A DNA stretch of 64,000 nucleotides, taken from positions 16,306,001-16,370,000 of the forward strand of contig JBITNC010000001.1 in the NCBI GenBank assembly GCA_050084985.1, in the 5' to 3' direction. Positions 44,253 to 56,699 of this stretch are shown here, piece by piece; the first letter of the stretch is position 1; each line of letters opens with the position of its first letter. Source of the DNA: Nageia nagi. Taxonomy: Eukaryota > Pinophyta. The translations under genes were made by a program, and so were the position numbers. The notes beneath the pieces are model-generated. The model searched no databases and had not been told where the DNA came from. It worked only from the letters and a program-made list of their open reading frames with translations.

Positions 44253-44760
44253 TGTTAGAATTTGTAATGAAATATTGTGAATATCTAGACTCCTTGTAAA
44301 TTCAATTAATCACTTAAAGGTATGTAGATACCTTAAGTGATTAATAGAATTCTTTAATGTATAGACTTTGACTTTACCAAAGGAGTTAGTTGGTAGGTTG
44401 AAGTTTGGTGGTACATTTAATGTAACCCTAACCTTACCCTTGGGTTAAAGGAAGGTTAGGGAGGTGCTCTCAACCTATAAATAGAGGGCCTCTCCTCATG
44501 TAAATATATCTAAGTTTTGAGTAAGATTACTCTACTTGGTTGTGTAGGAGAGAGCTAGAGAATAGTTGTAAGAGAGACATAGATTTGAGAATAAGAGAAC
44601 TAGTTGTGGATGTACTCCCAAAAAGGGAGGAACCACATTATATTGGTGTCATATTGTGTGAATGATGTTCTTAGAATTATAGATGTGTTATCTTGTGTAC
44701 ACTTGAGTTTCCTAGTCTAAGGTCCTAGAGGATTTGTTTAGATCTAGTTCAAATCCTTCA
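44253..44760 (+). mobile_element. copia 3' LTR
   Basis: 508 bp, no difference found from the 5' LTR. The TATA copy is at 44476-44483. It is followed by the target duplication ATGAT (44761-44765). Confidence 0.97.
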
Positions 44761-44765
44761 ATGAT

Positions 44766-45546
44766 GGCCTAGAGGGTAGATTAGAGGGTCGACACATTCG
44801 TCAGCATGTTGATGTGGTTGAGGAGTTGGGTGCGATAATAGGAGAGGGTGAGGTAGGCAAGGAGCCAACAGGAGCGAAGGCTATGGGCGAGGAGGCTAAC
44901 TCAGAGGTTGCACACAAGAGTCGAGGAGGCTCCTACTACATAGGTTCCTAGCATTGATACTTTGCTAAGAGATATTTATGAGCTGAGATATCAATTGGCA
45001 TAGGCCAACTCATGCATGTACAAGTATAGGGTTGAGCAGGATAGGTACAGATAGGAGAGGGATGAGGCCTGTTCTTCTTTACAGGGAGCTCAAGCTCATC
45101 AGTTCGATGTAGCATCTATTTCTAGGGGTGATCCTTCAGTTTTCATTCGTGGAATCTATCATCAGCAAGATTTTTATAGTGGTATTGTACAGACATGGTT
45201 GACAGGTGTTCCAGCTTATACTCTTGGGGCTCACTATCCTATACCTCCAACCAGTTATATGCCTATAGATATCTCAGTGTATTAGATAGGTAGTAGCGCA
45301 CAGGGCACAGTTGGATCCCCAGGAAGGACTCAGAGGTCACAAGATTTGTCTAGCAGGAGTGGTACACCTTGGGCATCTCCATTAGGCACTGTTGGTTCAG
45401 TCAAGTTACGAGAAGCTCAGCATCCGTGTAGTCCTACAGGATCCGTAGGCACTACTCCTCCAGGTCAGGGTACCGGAGGGACTAGTAGACGGTGGAGGCG
45501 ACTGAGTAGTCCTAGCGGACAAGGCAGTGGTTGGGGTAGTCATTGA
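44766..45546 (+). pseudogene. PMD protein gene of element C, 3' part
   Basis: Counting one copy of ATGAT, the codon ending at 35881 joins in phase to GGC at 44766 and the frame stays open for about 60 codons (acidic and Gly-rich). After a 1-nt shift near 44945 the other frame gives a coiled-coil-like piece (IDTLLRDIYELRYQLA, YRVEQDRYR with TAG stops) and a Ser/Gly/Thr-rich tail ending at 45546. The order PMD, acidic, coiled coil, Gly/Ser tail matches the PMD gene of element A (973-2768). Confidence 0.7.
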
Positions 45547-47432
45547 GGATACCCTTGTTCATGATGTTATTATTTTTTTATGCTTATGAGGTTATCATAC
45601 CCTTGTAGTTTTATTTTATGATTCATGATGTTATGATGACCTTTTGATGGACTGTTATGATGTATATATAGATAGATAGATCTTGGATATTTATGGTACT
45701 TGTATGATTTTGATGCATGAGCTTTCATTCTATATATAAATTTATGATAAAATAAGTATGATGTGATGTTATGTAGATTATAATTATCTTTTAATCACTT
45801 GATGATGAATGGATGTTAATGATAGATGTAATTTTCAAAATGTATGATGCATAGATATAATTGTGGAATGTATGATGTATAATTTTGAGGCTATCTTTTA
45901 TAATTTTTAAATAATGATAAAAAATATATATATAACATATATCAACAAATTAATTTGATGATGTTACCGATCTCAAAATTAATTTAATAATAAGTACGAT
46001 TATAGTTGCTATAAACAATAAATTTAATTTGTAATTTTAATAAGTTAAGTTACTTTAAGTTATTGATAACGTGGAATAACATAGATGTTTAAATAAGTTA
46101 TTTAAGGACATATTTTTATTATATTTTCACGAAATTAGATGCATCATTTTCTGCACTTGGCAATTTTACAATAGACATAATGACATGACAAACAAGTGAC
46201 TTATGGATGCATATGAACATTAACTTTATCTTGGTTAGGGGAACAATAAATAATCATCCTTATCCTTTCCAAAGAAAAGTAATTTTAATAATGTTCAAAG
46301 GTAATAGATAATAGTAAAAATGGCTTGACATGACACACTAGTGACTTATGGGTGCATATGAACATTAACTTTATCTTGGTCAGGGGAACAATAAATAATC
46401 ATTCTTATCATTTCCAAAGAAAAACAATTTTAATAATGTTCAATGGTGATGCTATTCTCAAGAGGAATGAGTTTAACAAAATGATACAAATGATTCTAAA
46501 CACAAACAAAATACAAATTATGACAAAAGATTAGGTGATTTTAGATTAATGACCAAGTTATTATAACATCTACCTTATCTTTTTTTATTTCAAGATCTAA
46601 TAACCTAAGATGATATCAAACAATATTGTTATATGTTGATAAGAAAATCTATAAACTCCAGTGTGCGCAGTGAATTCATTTCCCTTCTTAGATCATTTGA
46701 GATGAAATATCTTAGAGACATTAATAAGCTAGTCTATCCATATGAAATGTATAGAGGTCCATAGGAAAGAAGGTCACTAACCAAAATGGACATATCACCA
46801 CTCGTAAGGTATGCCCTATTGCCAGACAGGCATCCATAGCCCCGATGAAGATTAACCCCTCGATCTCGCTACAACCTTACTCTACTGCCAGTCAGGCATC
46901 CATAGCCCCAGTAGAGGATATTGTAATCACCCAAGAATCATTGTAGCAAATTTTTTTTTTTCATCTCTTTTCTTTTTTCTTTTGCTATCAAATGATTCTT
47001 AGGTTTGAGATGGAACGAATAATAGGATAGACACATAACTTTCACTCTTAATATCTCTTAGAATGATTTCATTCAAATTCTCTTCGAATTTTTTTAATGT
47101 TGTAAGTGTTTGGAGTTTATGGATTTTCTTTCAAACACAAACTTTATGTTTTTTCTATCATCTATGGTATATCATTCCTTTATGAAAGAAAAGACAAAGT
47201 GAATGTAGTGATAACAAGGAGATTATTCTAAAATGACCTTTTCACACATTACACATTTACTGGATAACCACTTTTACAATGACATGCAACATATATTTAC
47301 ATCATACAAGGGCAGGGCACCCAATTGCCAAGTGAACTCTAGATGTTTCCATCTAGGTAGATTTTATAATTTTATAATTTTTATGTGTTTTATAATTTTC
47401 AATTTTTTAGGATTTTATAATTTTTAATTTTT
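45547..47432. other. non-coding segment of element C with small duplications
   Basis: AT-rich. A 145-bp unit beginning TGACATGACA is duplicated (46181 and 46326). A GC-richer unit with CAGGCATCCATAGCCCC occurs twice about 72 bp apart (46811 and 46883). Nothing coding is supported. It separates the converging PMD gene and the minus-strand extra ORF. Confidence 0.6.
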
Positions 47433-48644
47433 TTAGGATTTTATAATTTTTCTAGGGAATCTATTCAGGACGCGTTCAAATCGAGTTTGAACTGCATCAG
47501 GATTAAATGAACAATGTGTTGAACTAAATAAAAAACTAAAATCTAATACCACTTGATTATGATAAATTTCTGGAACACAATAATCTAAGTGTTCGGATGT
47601 CACGGTTTGTGTGATTGAGATGATTTGTTCTCGATGTTTTAAAGTCAGGTTGTGAGTACAATCAACTATTATTTTGGACTTTTCTATAGGCCATAGAAGA
47701 TAAAAATATATCATTAAATCATATTCTGAGTTAGGAGAACACCATAACTCGAATGCATTGATACAAATAATAACTTGATATCCATTTATTTTGACATCCC
47801 AACCGTAAGATTCGCGTGTATCATAGAATGTCAAGGCCAATTTTTGTTGTATTTCAATAGGCATGGAAAAGATATTTGAATACAAAGGAGTAGGAATGTT
47901 ACGAATAACTTTCATAAAAAGGTCTTTGTCATACCTACTTTCGAACCCCGGAAGATGACTTCCATTATTTTGTACTCTATGTCCTTTTGATAATTTTTTG
48001 ATAATCTCATTTCTAACCTTTATTTGATTCATCGTTGTAAGCTCGGCAATACGACAAGCTTGCCTTTTCTCTAATCTTCGTTTCCAAATTGTATGTCACA
48101 TTTGCATGCTAGAAAATCTGTGAGTTTGTTTATAGTGTTGTTGTAACATTCTAGGAGGAAAAGCCACAAAAGCATTTGAAAAGTCATAAATTACCTTTTT
48201 ATGAGGTAAATAATGTAAAAGTTCATCCATCCATTCTAGGCTTTTGGTTAATTGTTTAACGTATTTCAGCCTAGCTAAAAGGAGTGAATATTCTGTTAAT
48301 TGACACTTTATGATGATTCTCAGTATTCCATAAGGACATTGTAGGTGAAAAGCTATTATTTCTTGTGATATTCTTTCCATATGGGTGAAATAGATTTATG
48401 GGTCTAAACAAATGCTGGCTTCATATCCACAAAAAGTGACTTCCCAACCATTATTTATACCACAAAACATATGGTATGTTCTTTCAAATTGCTCATCAAT
48501 AGTCAATCATAAATAATTTAAGAGATTCAAATCAAATCTATGTTTTAAATATGTTAATGCTAAATCACCTAGATATCTTGGTGACAGAAATCGTACTTGT
48601 GGTTGCACTAAGCTACCTTCAGCAGATTCCTTTGCCAGATTCAT
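47433..48644 (-). pseudogene. extra sense ORF after integrase in element C
   Basis: One reading frame of 403 codons runs from the ATG at 48644 to the stop at 47433, broken by three internal stops (TGA, TAA and TGA, after QM in the last case). It contains a duplicated module: FLSPRYLGDLALTYLK...GWEVTFCGYEASIC in the first half and FESRYDKDLFMKVIRN...GWDVKINGYQVIIC in the second. I do not recognise the family. It lies downstream of integrase on the same strand, where Tat elements may carry additional ORFs. The stops are all changes that cytosine deamination could give. Confidence 0.65.
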
Positions 48645-48750
48645 CTTGTCTATTTTAATCATTAACACTTGACAAATATTAATACTTTTATTTATTTATT
48701 ATTTTAAAAATAAAACAAAAGAAAACTAATGTACACTCTTTTTTTTTCAT

Positions 48751-49870
48751 GTATAGAAGGGTCGCAGATGCATGATATTTATAGGTTCACGCTCTTCATT
48801 TCCTTCTAAATCTGATAAATGATAAGTTCCTTTACCAAATTTTTTCTTAATGATATATGGTCCTAACCAATTTGGAGCAAACTTATCTCTAAGTTATCGG
48901 TCTATTCGGGAAGTTTGTTGATTTTCTTTTAAAACCAAATCGCCTATTTTGAACTCACGAATTAGAGCCCTTTTATCAAAAGCTCATTTTATCCTCTTTT
49001 GATAAACATGCATATGCTCTAAAGTATTAATAAATTTTTTATCTAAAAGCAATAACTGATCTAAGCGAGTCTGTCTTGCTCCTTTGTCGAAATTTTGCTC
49101 ACTTAGATTTACTCTAAGGGAGGGTATCTCAAGTTCTATGGGTAGGATGGCTTCTGATCTGTATACTAAAGAGAATAGTGTTGCCCCAATAGGAGTGCGT
49201 ATACTGGTACGATAAGCCCATAAGGCTTTTGGTATTTGCATATACCAATCTCTATGAGAATCATTTACTATTTTTGCTAAGATGTTCCGAATAGTTTTAT
49301 TAGTAGCCTTTGCCTATCCATTGCCTTGTGGATAATATGGAGTGGAAAAACTTTGCTTAATTTTATACTTGTCACATATTTGCTTTACATCCTTATTTTT
49401 AAAATTCTTTCTATTATCTATAATTAATTGGTTTGGTATGCCGAATCTACATATAATATAATTTTCTATAAATTCAGCAATTCGTGAACCAATGGTGGAA
49501 ATCATGGGAATAGCCTCTACCCATTTGGTAAAATATTCAGTTGCTGTAATGATGAACTTGTGTCCACCAGAAGATGTAGGTGTAATTTGTCCTATTAAAT
49601 CTAATGCCCATTTAGAGAATGGCCAAAGTGATTGTATAAGATGTAGTTCTTGAGATGGTTGTGAAAATAAATGAGCGTATTGTTGACATTTAAGACATTT
49701 TTAACATATTCACAACAATCTTTTTCCATAGTTGGCCAATAATACCCCATTCGTATTAATCGTTTTACAATTGCAACACCATTAAAATGTCCTTCGCATG
49801 TTCCATCATGGGCGAAGGATACAGCTTTTTTAATATCATTCCATTCAAGACATCTGAGTAAAATACCATT
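48751..49870 (-). pseudogene. element C integrase
   Basis: Minus-strand reading in broken frames gives the zinc-binding region (GTCEGHFNGVAIVKRLIRMG, then YYWPTMEKDCCEY), the core (KWALDLIGQI, IIDNRKNFKNKDVKQICD, STPYYPQGNG) and LWAYRTSIRTPIGATLFSLV. The C-terminal tail is FAPNWLGPYIIKKKFGKGTY and MHLRPFYT, ending near 48751, a typical Tat pol end. Several stops (for example near 49312 and 48966) inactivate it. Confidence 0.8.
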
Positions 49871-49876
49871 GAAATT

Positions 49877-50560
49877 TCATCGATGCAAGATATCCTCTAT
49901 CAAACAATATCTAGTTGCTTTAATTTTAAAAGCTCGTCGTGATGATTTATTAAGGTTTACAGGAAGAGTTCCAAATTTTAAAAAATCTATCAATTCTTTG
50001 TACCACTTATCTTCATCAGTTACGTTAATATTCAATACACTTTTTTCTTCACCTTGTTGTTGTAATGATGATTGAGACAATTGAATTATTTCAACTTGAA
50101 TTGAAGATTTTTTAAGATCTTCTGGGATAAGAGATCCAATAGAAGCCATAGCATCTGCAAATCTATTAGATGATCTTGGTGCCGCTTCTATAGTAAATTG
50201 GTCAAACAATTTTAATAATTTCTCAACTAATGCTTTATACTTTTGAAGTAAAGGTTCTTTACATTGATAGATTCTTTTCACTTGATTTATGATGAGTAAA
50301 AAATCTCCAATAATCTTAATTCTTTTAAGTTTTAATTTAACAACAGTTTTTAATGCTAATATCAAAGCTTCGTATTTCGTATTATTATTAGTACAAGAAA
50401 ATTTTAGTTTAAATGAATATGGTATAGGGATCCCTTGCGGTGTTATAAATACAACACCTGCTCCACCACCTTGTTCACATCGAGAACCATCAAAGTGTAT
50501 TGTCATATCCCACTCGTCTTCTTGTTCTACAGGTATTTCATTTTCATCTAATTGAAACAC
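49877..50560 (-). pseudogene. element C archaeal-type RNase H (aRH)
   Basis: 227 open codons: WDMTIHFDGSRCEQGGGAGV, then NNNTKYEALILALKTVVKLK, IKIIGDFLLIINQV and APRSSNRFADAMASIGSLI. This is the second RNase H that defines the Tat clade, between the RT-linked RNase H and integrase. The usual catalytic Asp in GDS appears as GDF and the Glu (YEAL) is kept. Confidence 0.85.
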
Positions 50561-50635
50561 CCCATCATCGGGTAATTCAATGACAAGTGGTTTATTATCT
50601 TGTAATGGAGCATCAGCGAGATAATCAGCAATTAC

Positions 50636-51925
50636 TTATCCTTTTATTGACTTTTGTCTAAGAAAATGTAAATCAAATTCAGTTAAGTGCATTATCCACT
50701 TTGCAGTTCTTAAATTTTGATAGGTTTTATTCATCATATATTTCAACGGATCCACTTTAGAGATGACATATGTTGTATGATTAAGCATATAATATCGAAG
50801 TTTTTTAGTAGCAAAAATGACAACAAGACATAATTTTTCCAAATATATATACTTAATCTCATAGCCCACAAGTGTTCTACTTAGATAATATATAGCTTGT
50901 TCTTTATTGTGTTCATTCTTTTGAGCAAGCATTGTTCCTAAGGCAGTTTCAGTAGCAGAAATATATAACAAAAAGGGTATATCTTTTCTTGGTGGACTTA
51001 AGACAGGAGGAGATAATAAATATCTTTTAATTTTATCGAATGCATCTTGTTGCTCTTTGCCTCAATTATATTCTATTCCCTTTTTTAATAATTTCATAAA
51101 CAGTTTACATTTATCAGAAAGTTGAGCTATAAACCTTCTAATGGCTTGTAACTTGCCCTGTAAACTTTGTAATTGTTTTAGATTTGCAAGAGGTGGCATG
51201 TCTACTACTGCCTTCACTTTACTAGGATCTATTTCAATTCCTCGTCGAGATACAATAAATCCTAATAGTTTTCTCGAAGTTACACCAAAAACACATTTTT
51301 TTGAATTTAATCTTACTTTATGTTCTAATAATCTATCTAAGACTTTAATTAGGTCTTTTCCATGATCTACTCGATATTTAGATCTAACCAACAAATCATC
51401 GACATAATCTTCTACTATGTCGTGCATATAATCATGAAATATATAAGTCATAGCCCTTTGATAAGTTGTCCCGACATTTTTTAATCCAAAAGGCATAACT
51501 TTATAACAAAAGGTACCCCAAGGAGTTATGAAAGCCATTTTATGTTGATCTTCAGGGGCTATTTTTATTTGATTATAACCAGAAAATTCGTCCATTAATG
51601 ACAACATATCATGTCCTACTGTCGAGTCTACCAAACTATCAATGTTAGGTAGGGGGAAATCGTCCTTAGGACAAGCTTTGTTAAGGTCACGAAAATCTGT
51701 GCATATTCTTATTTTTCCACTTGGTTTTTTCATAGGTACCATATTATATATCCAATCTGAATAATCTATAGGTTGTATAAATTTAGATTCTAATAATTTC
51801 TGAAGTTCTTCTTTTACCATTAATGCTATAGTAGGATGCATTTTTCGTAATTTCTGTTTAACAGGTTTAGCACCAGCTTTTAATGCTAAATTATGTACTA
51901 CTAATTTATGATCTATTCCAGGCAT
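50636..51925 (-). pseudogene. element C reverse transcriptase and RNase H
   Basis: RT (51925-51062, 287 codons): CTDFRDLNKACPKDDFPLPN, LMDEFSGYNQIKIAPEDQHK, VMPFGLKNVGTTYQRAM, VEDYVDDLLVRSK and KLLGFIVSRRGIEIDPSKVK. The YVDD active site is intact. RNase H (50971-50636): LYISATETALGTMLA, YYLSRTLVGYEIKYIYLEK, LRTAKWIMHLTEFDLHFLRQ. A stop at 51062 separates the two. The motifs agree with the Tat/Ogre branch of gypsy elements. Confidence 0.9.
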
Positions 51926-51964
51926 GTCTGCATATGACCATGCAAATACTTTTTCTCATTCTTT

Positions 51965-53050
51965 TCATAAGGTTATAATTTCTTCTCGTTCATTTTTCAT
52001 GAGGTTTTCTCCTAATTGAATAATTTTAGGATTTTGAGGATCATTACTAATATTTATTTCTAAGACTTTTTTAGTAAGCATATGCGACCCTTCTTCTAAT
52101 TGATTCGGTACTGGTATCCAACCATTATCGTTAACACTATATTCTTCATCATATTCTTGGGTTTGTTCATTCGTGCATACTTGATTTTCATAGGAACCAA
52201 ATATGTGATCTACGTTTTTGAATTCATGTACCGAAGGATTGGATGATATAAGAGAGAAATCGGTAATTACTTCATCTGTAGAAGTATTGGCTATTATTTT
52301 GATTAAGTTTTGATTTTTGTTAATTTCATCTCTTTGTTCATTATTTTGGTCTTCAATATCATTCTCTTTTATTGTAATCATATTTATCGATGGTATACCT
52401 GAATATGGAATGATTGATGATTCAACAATTTTATTTATTTTTTCTTGTATATCACTTGGTAAGCGCGAATGATTCTAGGGTGGCTCAATATTATTTATGA
52501 AGAGCATTTTGACCCATTCTAAGACATCCATTTCACTTAATTGTTCTTCTCTTATATTAATAATTTCTTGTACTATGGATTCTTTCTCTAAAATTTTTTC
52601 ATTATAATCCAAATTCTCTTCTTCTAAATTTTCTAATTTAGCAAGACTTTTATAATTATTTTGATAACCTAATCCCCTTTTATCAGTGGGATCTTGATAT
52701 CCTAATTCAATTATTTCTCGTGGACCCTGTTCATATAGACCCAATCCTCGTCCTTGCCAATTACATTTGTTAAAATAGTTTAAGACAAATGTTCTTGAAC
52801 ATGGCGATAAATATTTCATATCATTATTGAAATTTCCTTCATATGTTTGATTAGATATTGTTGACACAGGATCTACTATTCCTGCATAGATAAACATTGT
52901 CTGATTAGGTACTTCTCCTAAAGGTACTATTTGTCCAATCACACTAAGTGATTCAGATACTTTACCCACTTCTTGTGATGAAGGTATATTAAATATCACA
53001 TCATCTACATCATATTCTCCCATCCCTAGATCCATTAATTTAATTTTCAC
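51965..53050 (-). pseudogene. element C linker with G-patch-like segment
   Basis: Two ORFs (53050-52475 and 52381-51965) lie between protease and RT. The first has NKCNWQGRGLGLYEQGPREI and DPTDKRGLGYQNN, resembling the G-patch seen next to protease in some retroelements. The second is acidic and Asn-rich. The function is inferred from position. Confidence 0.6.
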
Positions 53051-53146
53051 TGGATATACATTAGATGAGTTATTATTAGATGTAGTATTTACTTATTTTG
53101 ATGAAGAAGCTCCATATTTTTCGTCTAAAGTTTTAGCAACTTTTTC

Positions 53147-53829
53147 TCAAGTATCTTTATCCTGTATAGCTATATCACTTTTTCCTTTTATGACTTCAGA
53201 TTGATTCATATTTTTGCTCATTAATATGGTTGATAAATTAGGAGATGGTAATGTCACTTTATTTGGATCAAAAATTAAATTACAATGTGAATAAGGATCT
53301 GGATCTTTAAACACACAATGAACTTTATCTTTATAGATGTATTTTAAGCACCCATGATAAGTTGATGGAACACATTGCATTTCTCTAATCCATGGGCATC
53401 CTAAAAGAACATTGTATTGTATAATATTTCCTTCAATTATGTGTAATAAAGTTTGAACAGTTTTAGCCCCTACTATAATTGGAAGCACTATTGATCCCAA
53501 AGTTGAACACACTGCATCATTAAATGCCCTAATTTGTAAAGAAGGGCTAAGATAAGCAAATCTGATAAATTCAAATTTTTATATGCAACATCTGAAATTA
53601 TATTTATAGCTGAACCTTCATCTATCAGAATTCTTTTAAATAATTTCCCATCTACTTTACCCATTATATGTAAAGGTGGATCAAGTCCGCCTGGTCCATC
53701 GTTATTTAATTTTTCTTGTTCGTAGAAGGTGATATTAGGCTGTTGAGATATCTTTAAACTTTCAACTATTGAAATAAAATTATCGGGGTTACTAATATCC
53801 ATTTGAATTTCTTGTAGAATTTGATTCAT
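53147..53829 (-). pseudogene. element C aspartic protease
   Basis: Overlapping ORFs in two frames. 53829-53488 contains DGKLFKRILIDEGSAINIIS, where DEGS stands for the active-site D-x-G-S of Tat proteases. 53512-53147 continues with IVLPIIVGAKTVQTLLHIIE and YNVLLGCPWIREMQCVPSTYH, the flap and C-terminal part. A frameshift near 53500 joins them. Confidence 0.8.
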
Positions 53830-54249
53830 AGCTTCCCTATAACTCTCAGACTGTTGTAATTACTCAAATAAGGTCATCTTAACTGGAGACATTTTTAATT
53901 ATCATTGAAGAGCACCTTTTATCGAAACTTTAGGTTGTTGTGGAGGAGGTATAGGTTGCATATTAATTGGGTTTGATATCGAATGATTTTTTTGTGAGTT
54001 ATCCTGTTTATTCTGATATTGTTATGCTCGTGTAGCTATACCAATCATATGTATTAAATCATCTATAGTTCCTATAAATGGTATATCTTTATTATTGCAT
54101 GTATAGTTCATTTGGTTTGGGATAATTGCCACATTGTTAGCCTAATGTGAAGGTAAGAGGTTTTGATATATCCCTAAATTTTGATTCGAAGGCACAACAG
54201 GATTATCCACATCTATTTTTCGACTATCTATCAAGTCTTAAATTTTATG

Positions 54250-55329
54250 TCATAAAGTTCGACATTTATTTGTATTATGTCCTTTTTGCTTATGATAAGC
54301 ACAAAATTCATTCTCCTTATACCATTTGCTTCCTTTGGCATTAGGATTTTTAGGTTTTATATCAGGTAATGTAATCATACCATTATCACATAATTTTTTA
54401 AGTATTTTGGCTAATGGTTCTGATAATGGGGTAAAATTTCTTTTAGGTTTAGGTTCAACATTTTCTTCGATTTTTGAAGATTGACCAGAATTTTCTATCA
54501 TAGCTATTTGATTATTTTATGGTTGTTTACTAATATTTTCATGTTGATTACCCTTTTTGTATTCTTTTTTCTTGAGTTTTAGTTCTCCATCTTGAATTTT
54601 AACTCTTTCTATAACTACTGCCTGAGCAATAGCTTCTTCAAAAGTTCTATGTTGTTGAATTTGGAGAATACTAGCTATTGGTCTTAGACAACTTTGGCTA
54701 AATAATTTAACCAATTCTTCTTGTGGTATTGTATAAGGCATACTAGTGAGTATAGCCCGCCATCTTGAGATGTAATCTTGTATAGTTTCATCAGGAAACT
54801 GTTGTAATCTTGTAAGATCAGTAATTGAAGATCTTTCTTTAATATTGATTCTAAAGTGTTCCAAAAATTGATTAGCCAATTGTTCGAACGTATATAAACT
54901 ATGTATAGGTAAACTATTATACCAATCCAAAGCTTGACCTGCGAGTGTCATAGGAAATATACGTAATATTAATGAGTCATCATTAGCTATCTGATAACTA
55001 GAAAATGTAAATTTTCTCATATGTTCTTTAGGATCTTCTCTTCCCTTGAATGATTCTATCTTAGGAAATTCAAACCTATATGGTAATTTCCTTTTTGGAA
55101 CACTTGGATGAATAGGCTCATTGCAAATGTTCTTATAATTTAACTTTTTAAGCCCTTGAACATTCATTTCTTGATTTATAAAATCCTTCATAAAGTCTTC
55201 TAATTCTTTATCAGTTCTACGACCTTGAGTGTGTCTATGATGTCTTCGAGTATTCAGATCCTTTTTTGAAATTGATCTTGAAGTGTAAGACTCATAGTCA
55301 GAAGGAAACTCTGATGGTGGTGGAGGCAA
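54250..55329 (-). pseudogene. element C gag
   Basis: 270 codons (55329-54517) hold the gag core: YRFEFPKIESFKGREDPKEH, LILRIFPMTLAGQALDWYNS, FEQLANQFLEHFRINIKERS, YISRWRAILTSMPYTI. The next ORF (54501-54250) has the Tat-type knuckle CAYHKQKGHNTNKC. A stop separates the two. It is open upstream in the same frame as the coiled coil of ORF1. Confidence 0.88.
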
Positions 55330-55443
55330 TATTTTAAGAGGTGAATGACGTCATGGAGTAGGGATTTTAGGAGGTTTTTGGGATATACTTTTTCCATATA
55401 AATCTTTTCCTTTGTAATCAAGTTGTTTTATTTGATTTTGAAT

Positions 55444-56699
55444 TTATTCCACCCAACTTTTAATGGAATCTTGCTTTTGTTTATCGTATAATTTTTGAAG
55501 TTCTAGTTCTTTATCCATTTCCTTTTGTAACGAAATGGTTATCTCTTTATCCATCGCTTCTTGTCTGTCTAAGTAGGGGTCTCGATATCTTTGTATTTGA
55601 CTTCCTTCAGGAGTTTCAGGTTTCAAACTTTTTATTTTTTGATATTCCTCCCATTGTCTTTGTTTTTCTTTCTCCATATGTAGATATTGTTCCCTTTTTA
55701 TTTTTTCATTTTCTAATTCTTTAAGTTGTAATTCATTTAAATGAAGTTGAATTTCATGTTCTCTATGAAGTCTTTTCTTTTCTTGTTCCAGGAATTCATT
55801 TCTTTCTTTGTTCGCTTGTTCTTGTTCTATGAATTTTCTTTTATCTCTAAGAAGTTTATCTTCCATTTCTTTTAATTTATTCTCCTGTTCTTGAATTTTA
55901 ATGAGTTCATTAGCTTTTCTATTCTCTTCTTCTAGAAAGTATTGCATCTCCGTGGCTTTTTAATATCATCAGCATATATTTTCGTGAATTTTTGACCAGC
56001 TTTTATTTTATATAATCGTCGCTCTTTTAGTTCTTCATAAGAAGGTATCTTGTCTATTTTGAACTTAGATGTCCTTCTATGTAATCCTCCCTTTGAGGAA
56101 TAAGATTTTTCTGTTTGCTTCATTGAAGGAGCTCTTTGAGATACATTACTCGTAGGTATTGATACTTCATTTTTTCCTAATTCGAGAGATTTATGAGAAA
56201 AAGAAGATCCTTCTTTTTGAATTAACGAACTGACTTTTCGACCATCTGATAATAGACGAATGACTCTTTCATATTTAACTTTATATGGCTCAATCTCTGG
56301 TACTGTTATGGTTTTGGCCCGAGATTTATCCTCATCAATTTCTAAGCTATCACACCTTTGATTTCAGTTTCCTATGTCTCCTGGTAAACTAGAGGACATC
56401 TTAGGAATAGCCCTATAATTAGCTAGATGATGACGAATTTCAATTAACTCTTCATCTAACACTTGCATTCTAGACTTTGCAATAGGATCCTCTATAATTT
56501 ATCTTTGCAATCTAGATTGATCATAATCCCAATCCCAATTTTTACCTTCATAACGAACTACCCATGGATCTGATTTATTTAAAGGAGGTGGCCTCCTAAC
56601 CGAAGACTCTATCAAATCCATATTATCTGGATCTATTTCTTGTATTTCAAATGGGTATTCTTGTATCTTCTTAGTGATCATACTTCTAGTTTGAACCAT
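55444..56699 (-). pseudogene. element C ORF1, coiled-coil N-terminal region
   Basis: Starts MVQTRSMITKKIQEYPF at 56699 and includes RRPPPLNKSDPWVVRYEGKN. After an internal stop it continues in frame to 55932, then shifts frame into a long charged coiled coil (ENRKANELIKIQEQENKLKE, EQEKKRLHREHEIQLHLNE; 55947-55444). It may be the Ogre-like ORF1 or the N-terminal extension of Gag, in the same frame as gag downstream. Confidence 0.7.

Larger units (their letters stand above)
35882..44760 (+). mobile_element. full-length young Ty1-copia retrotransposon
   Basis: 8,879 bp with TG...CA LTRs of 508 bp at each end, target duplication ATGAT, primer site, 3.1-kb leader, one uninterrupted gag-pol ORF, an 827-bp 3' untranslated segment and a purine tract. 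Comparing the LTRs base by base I found no difference, which implies a recent insertion. It sits in the PMD gene of element C and so postdates it. It belongs to the same broad family as the decayed element B. Its integrase carries a substitution at the third catalytic position (see CDS). Confidence 0.97.

Noticed and set aside
34344-45546. PMD gene as a functional host gene
   Set aside because: It lies inside a TSD-bounded retrotransposon, has four in-frame stops and is split by a copia element. The second copy (973-2768) is broken too.
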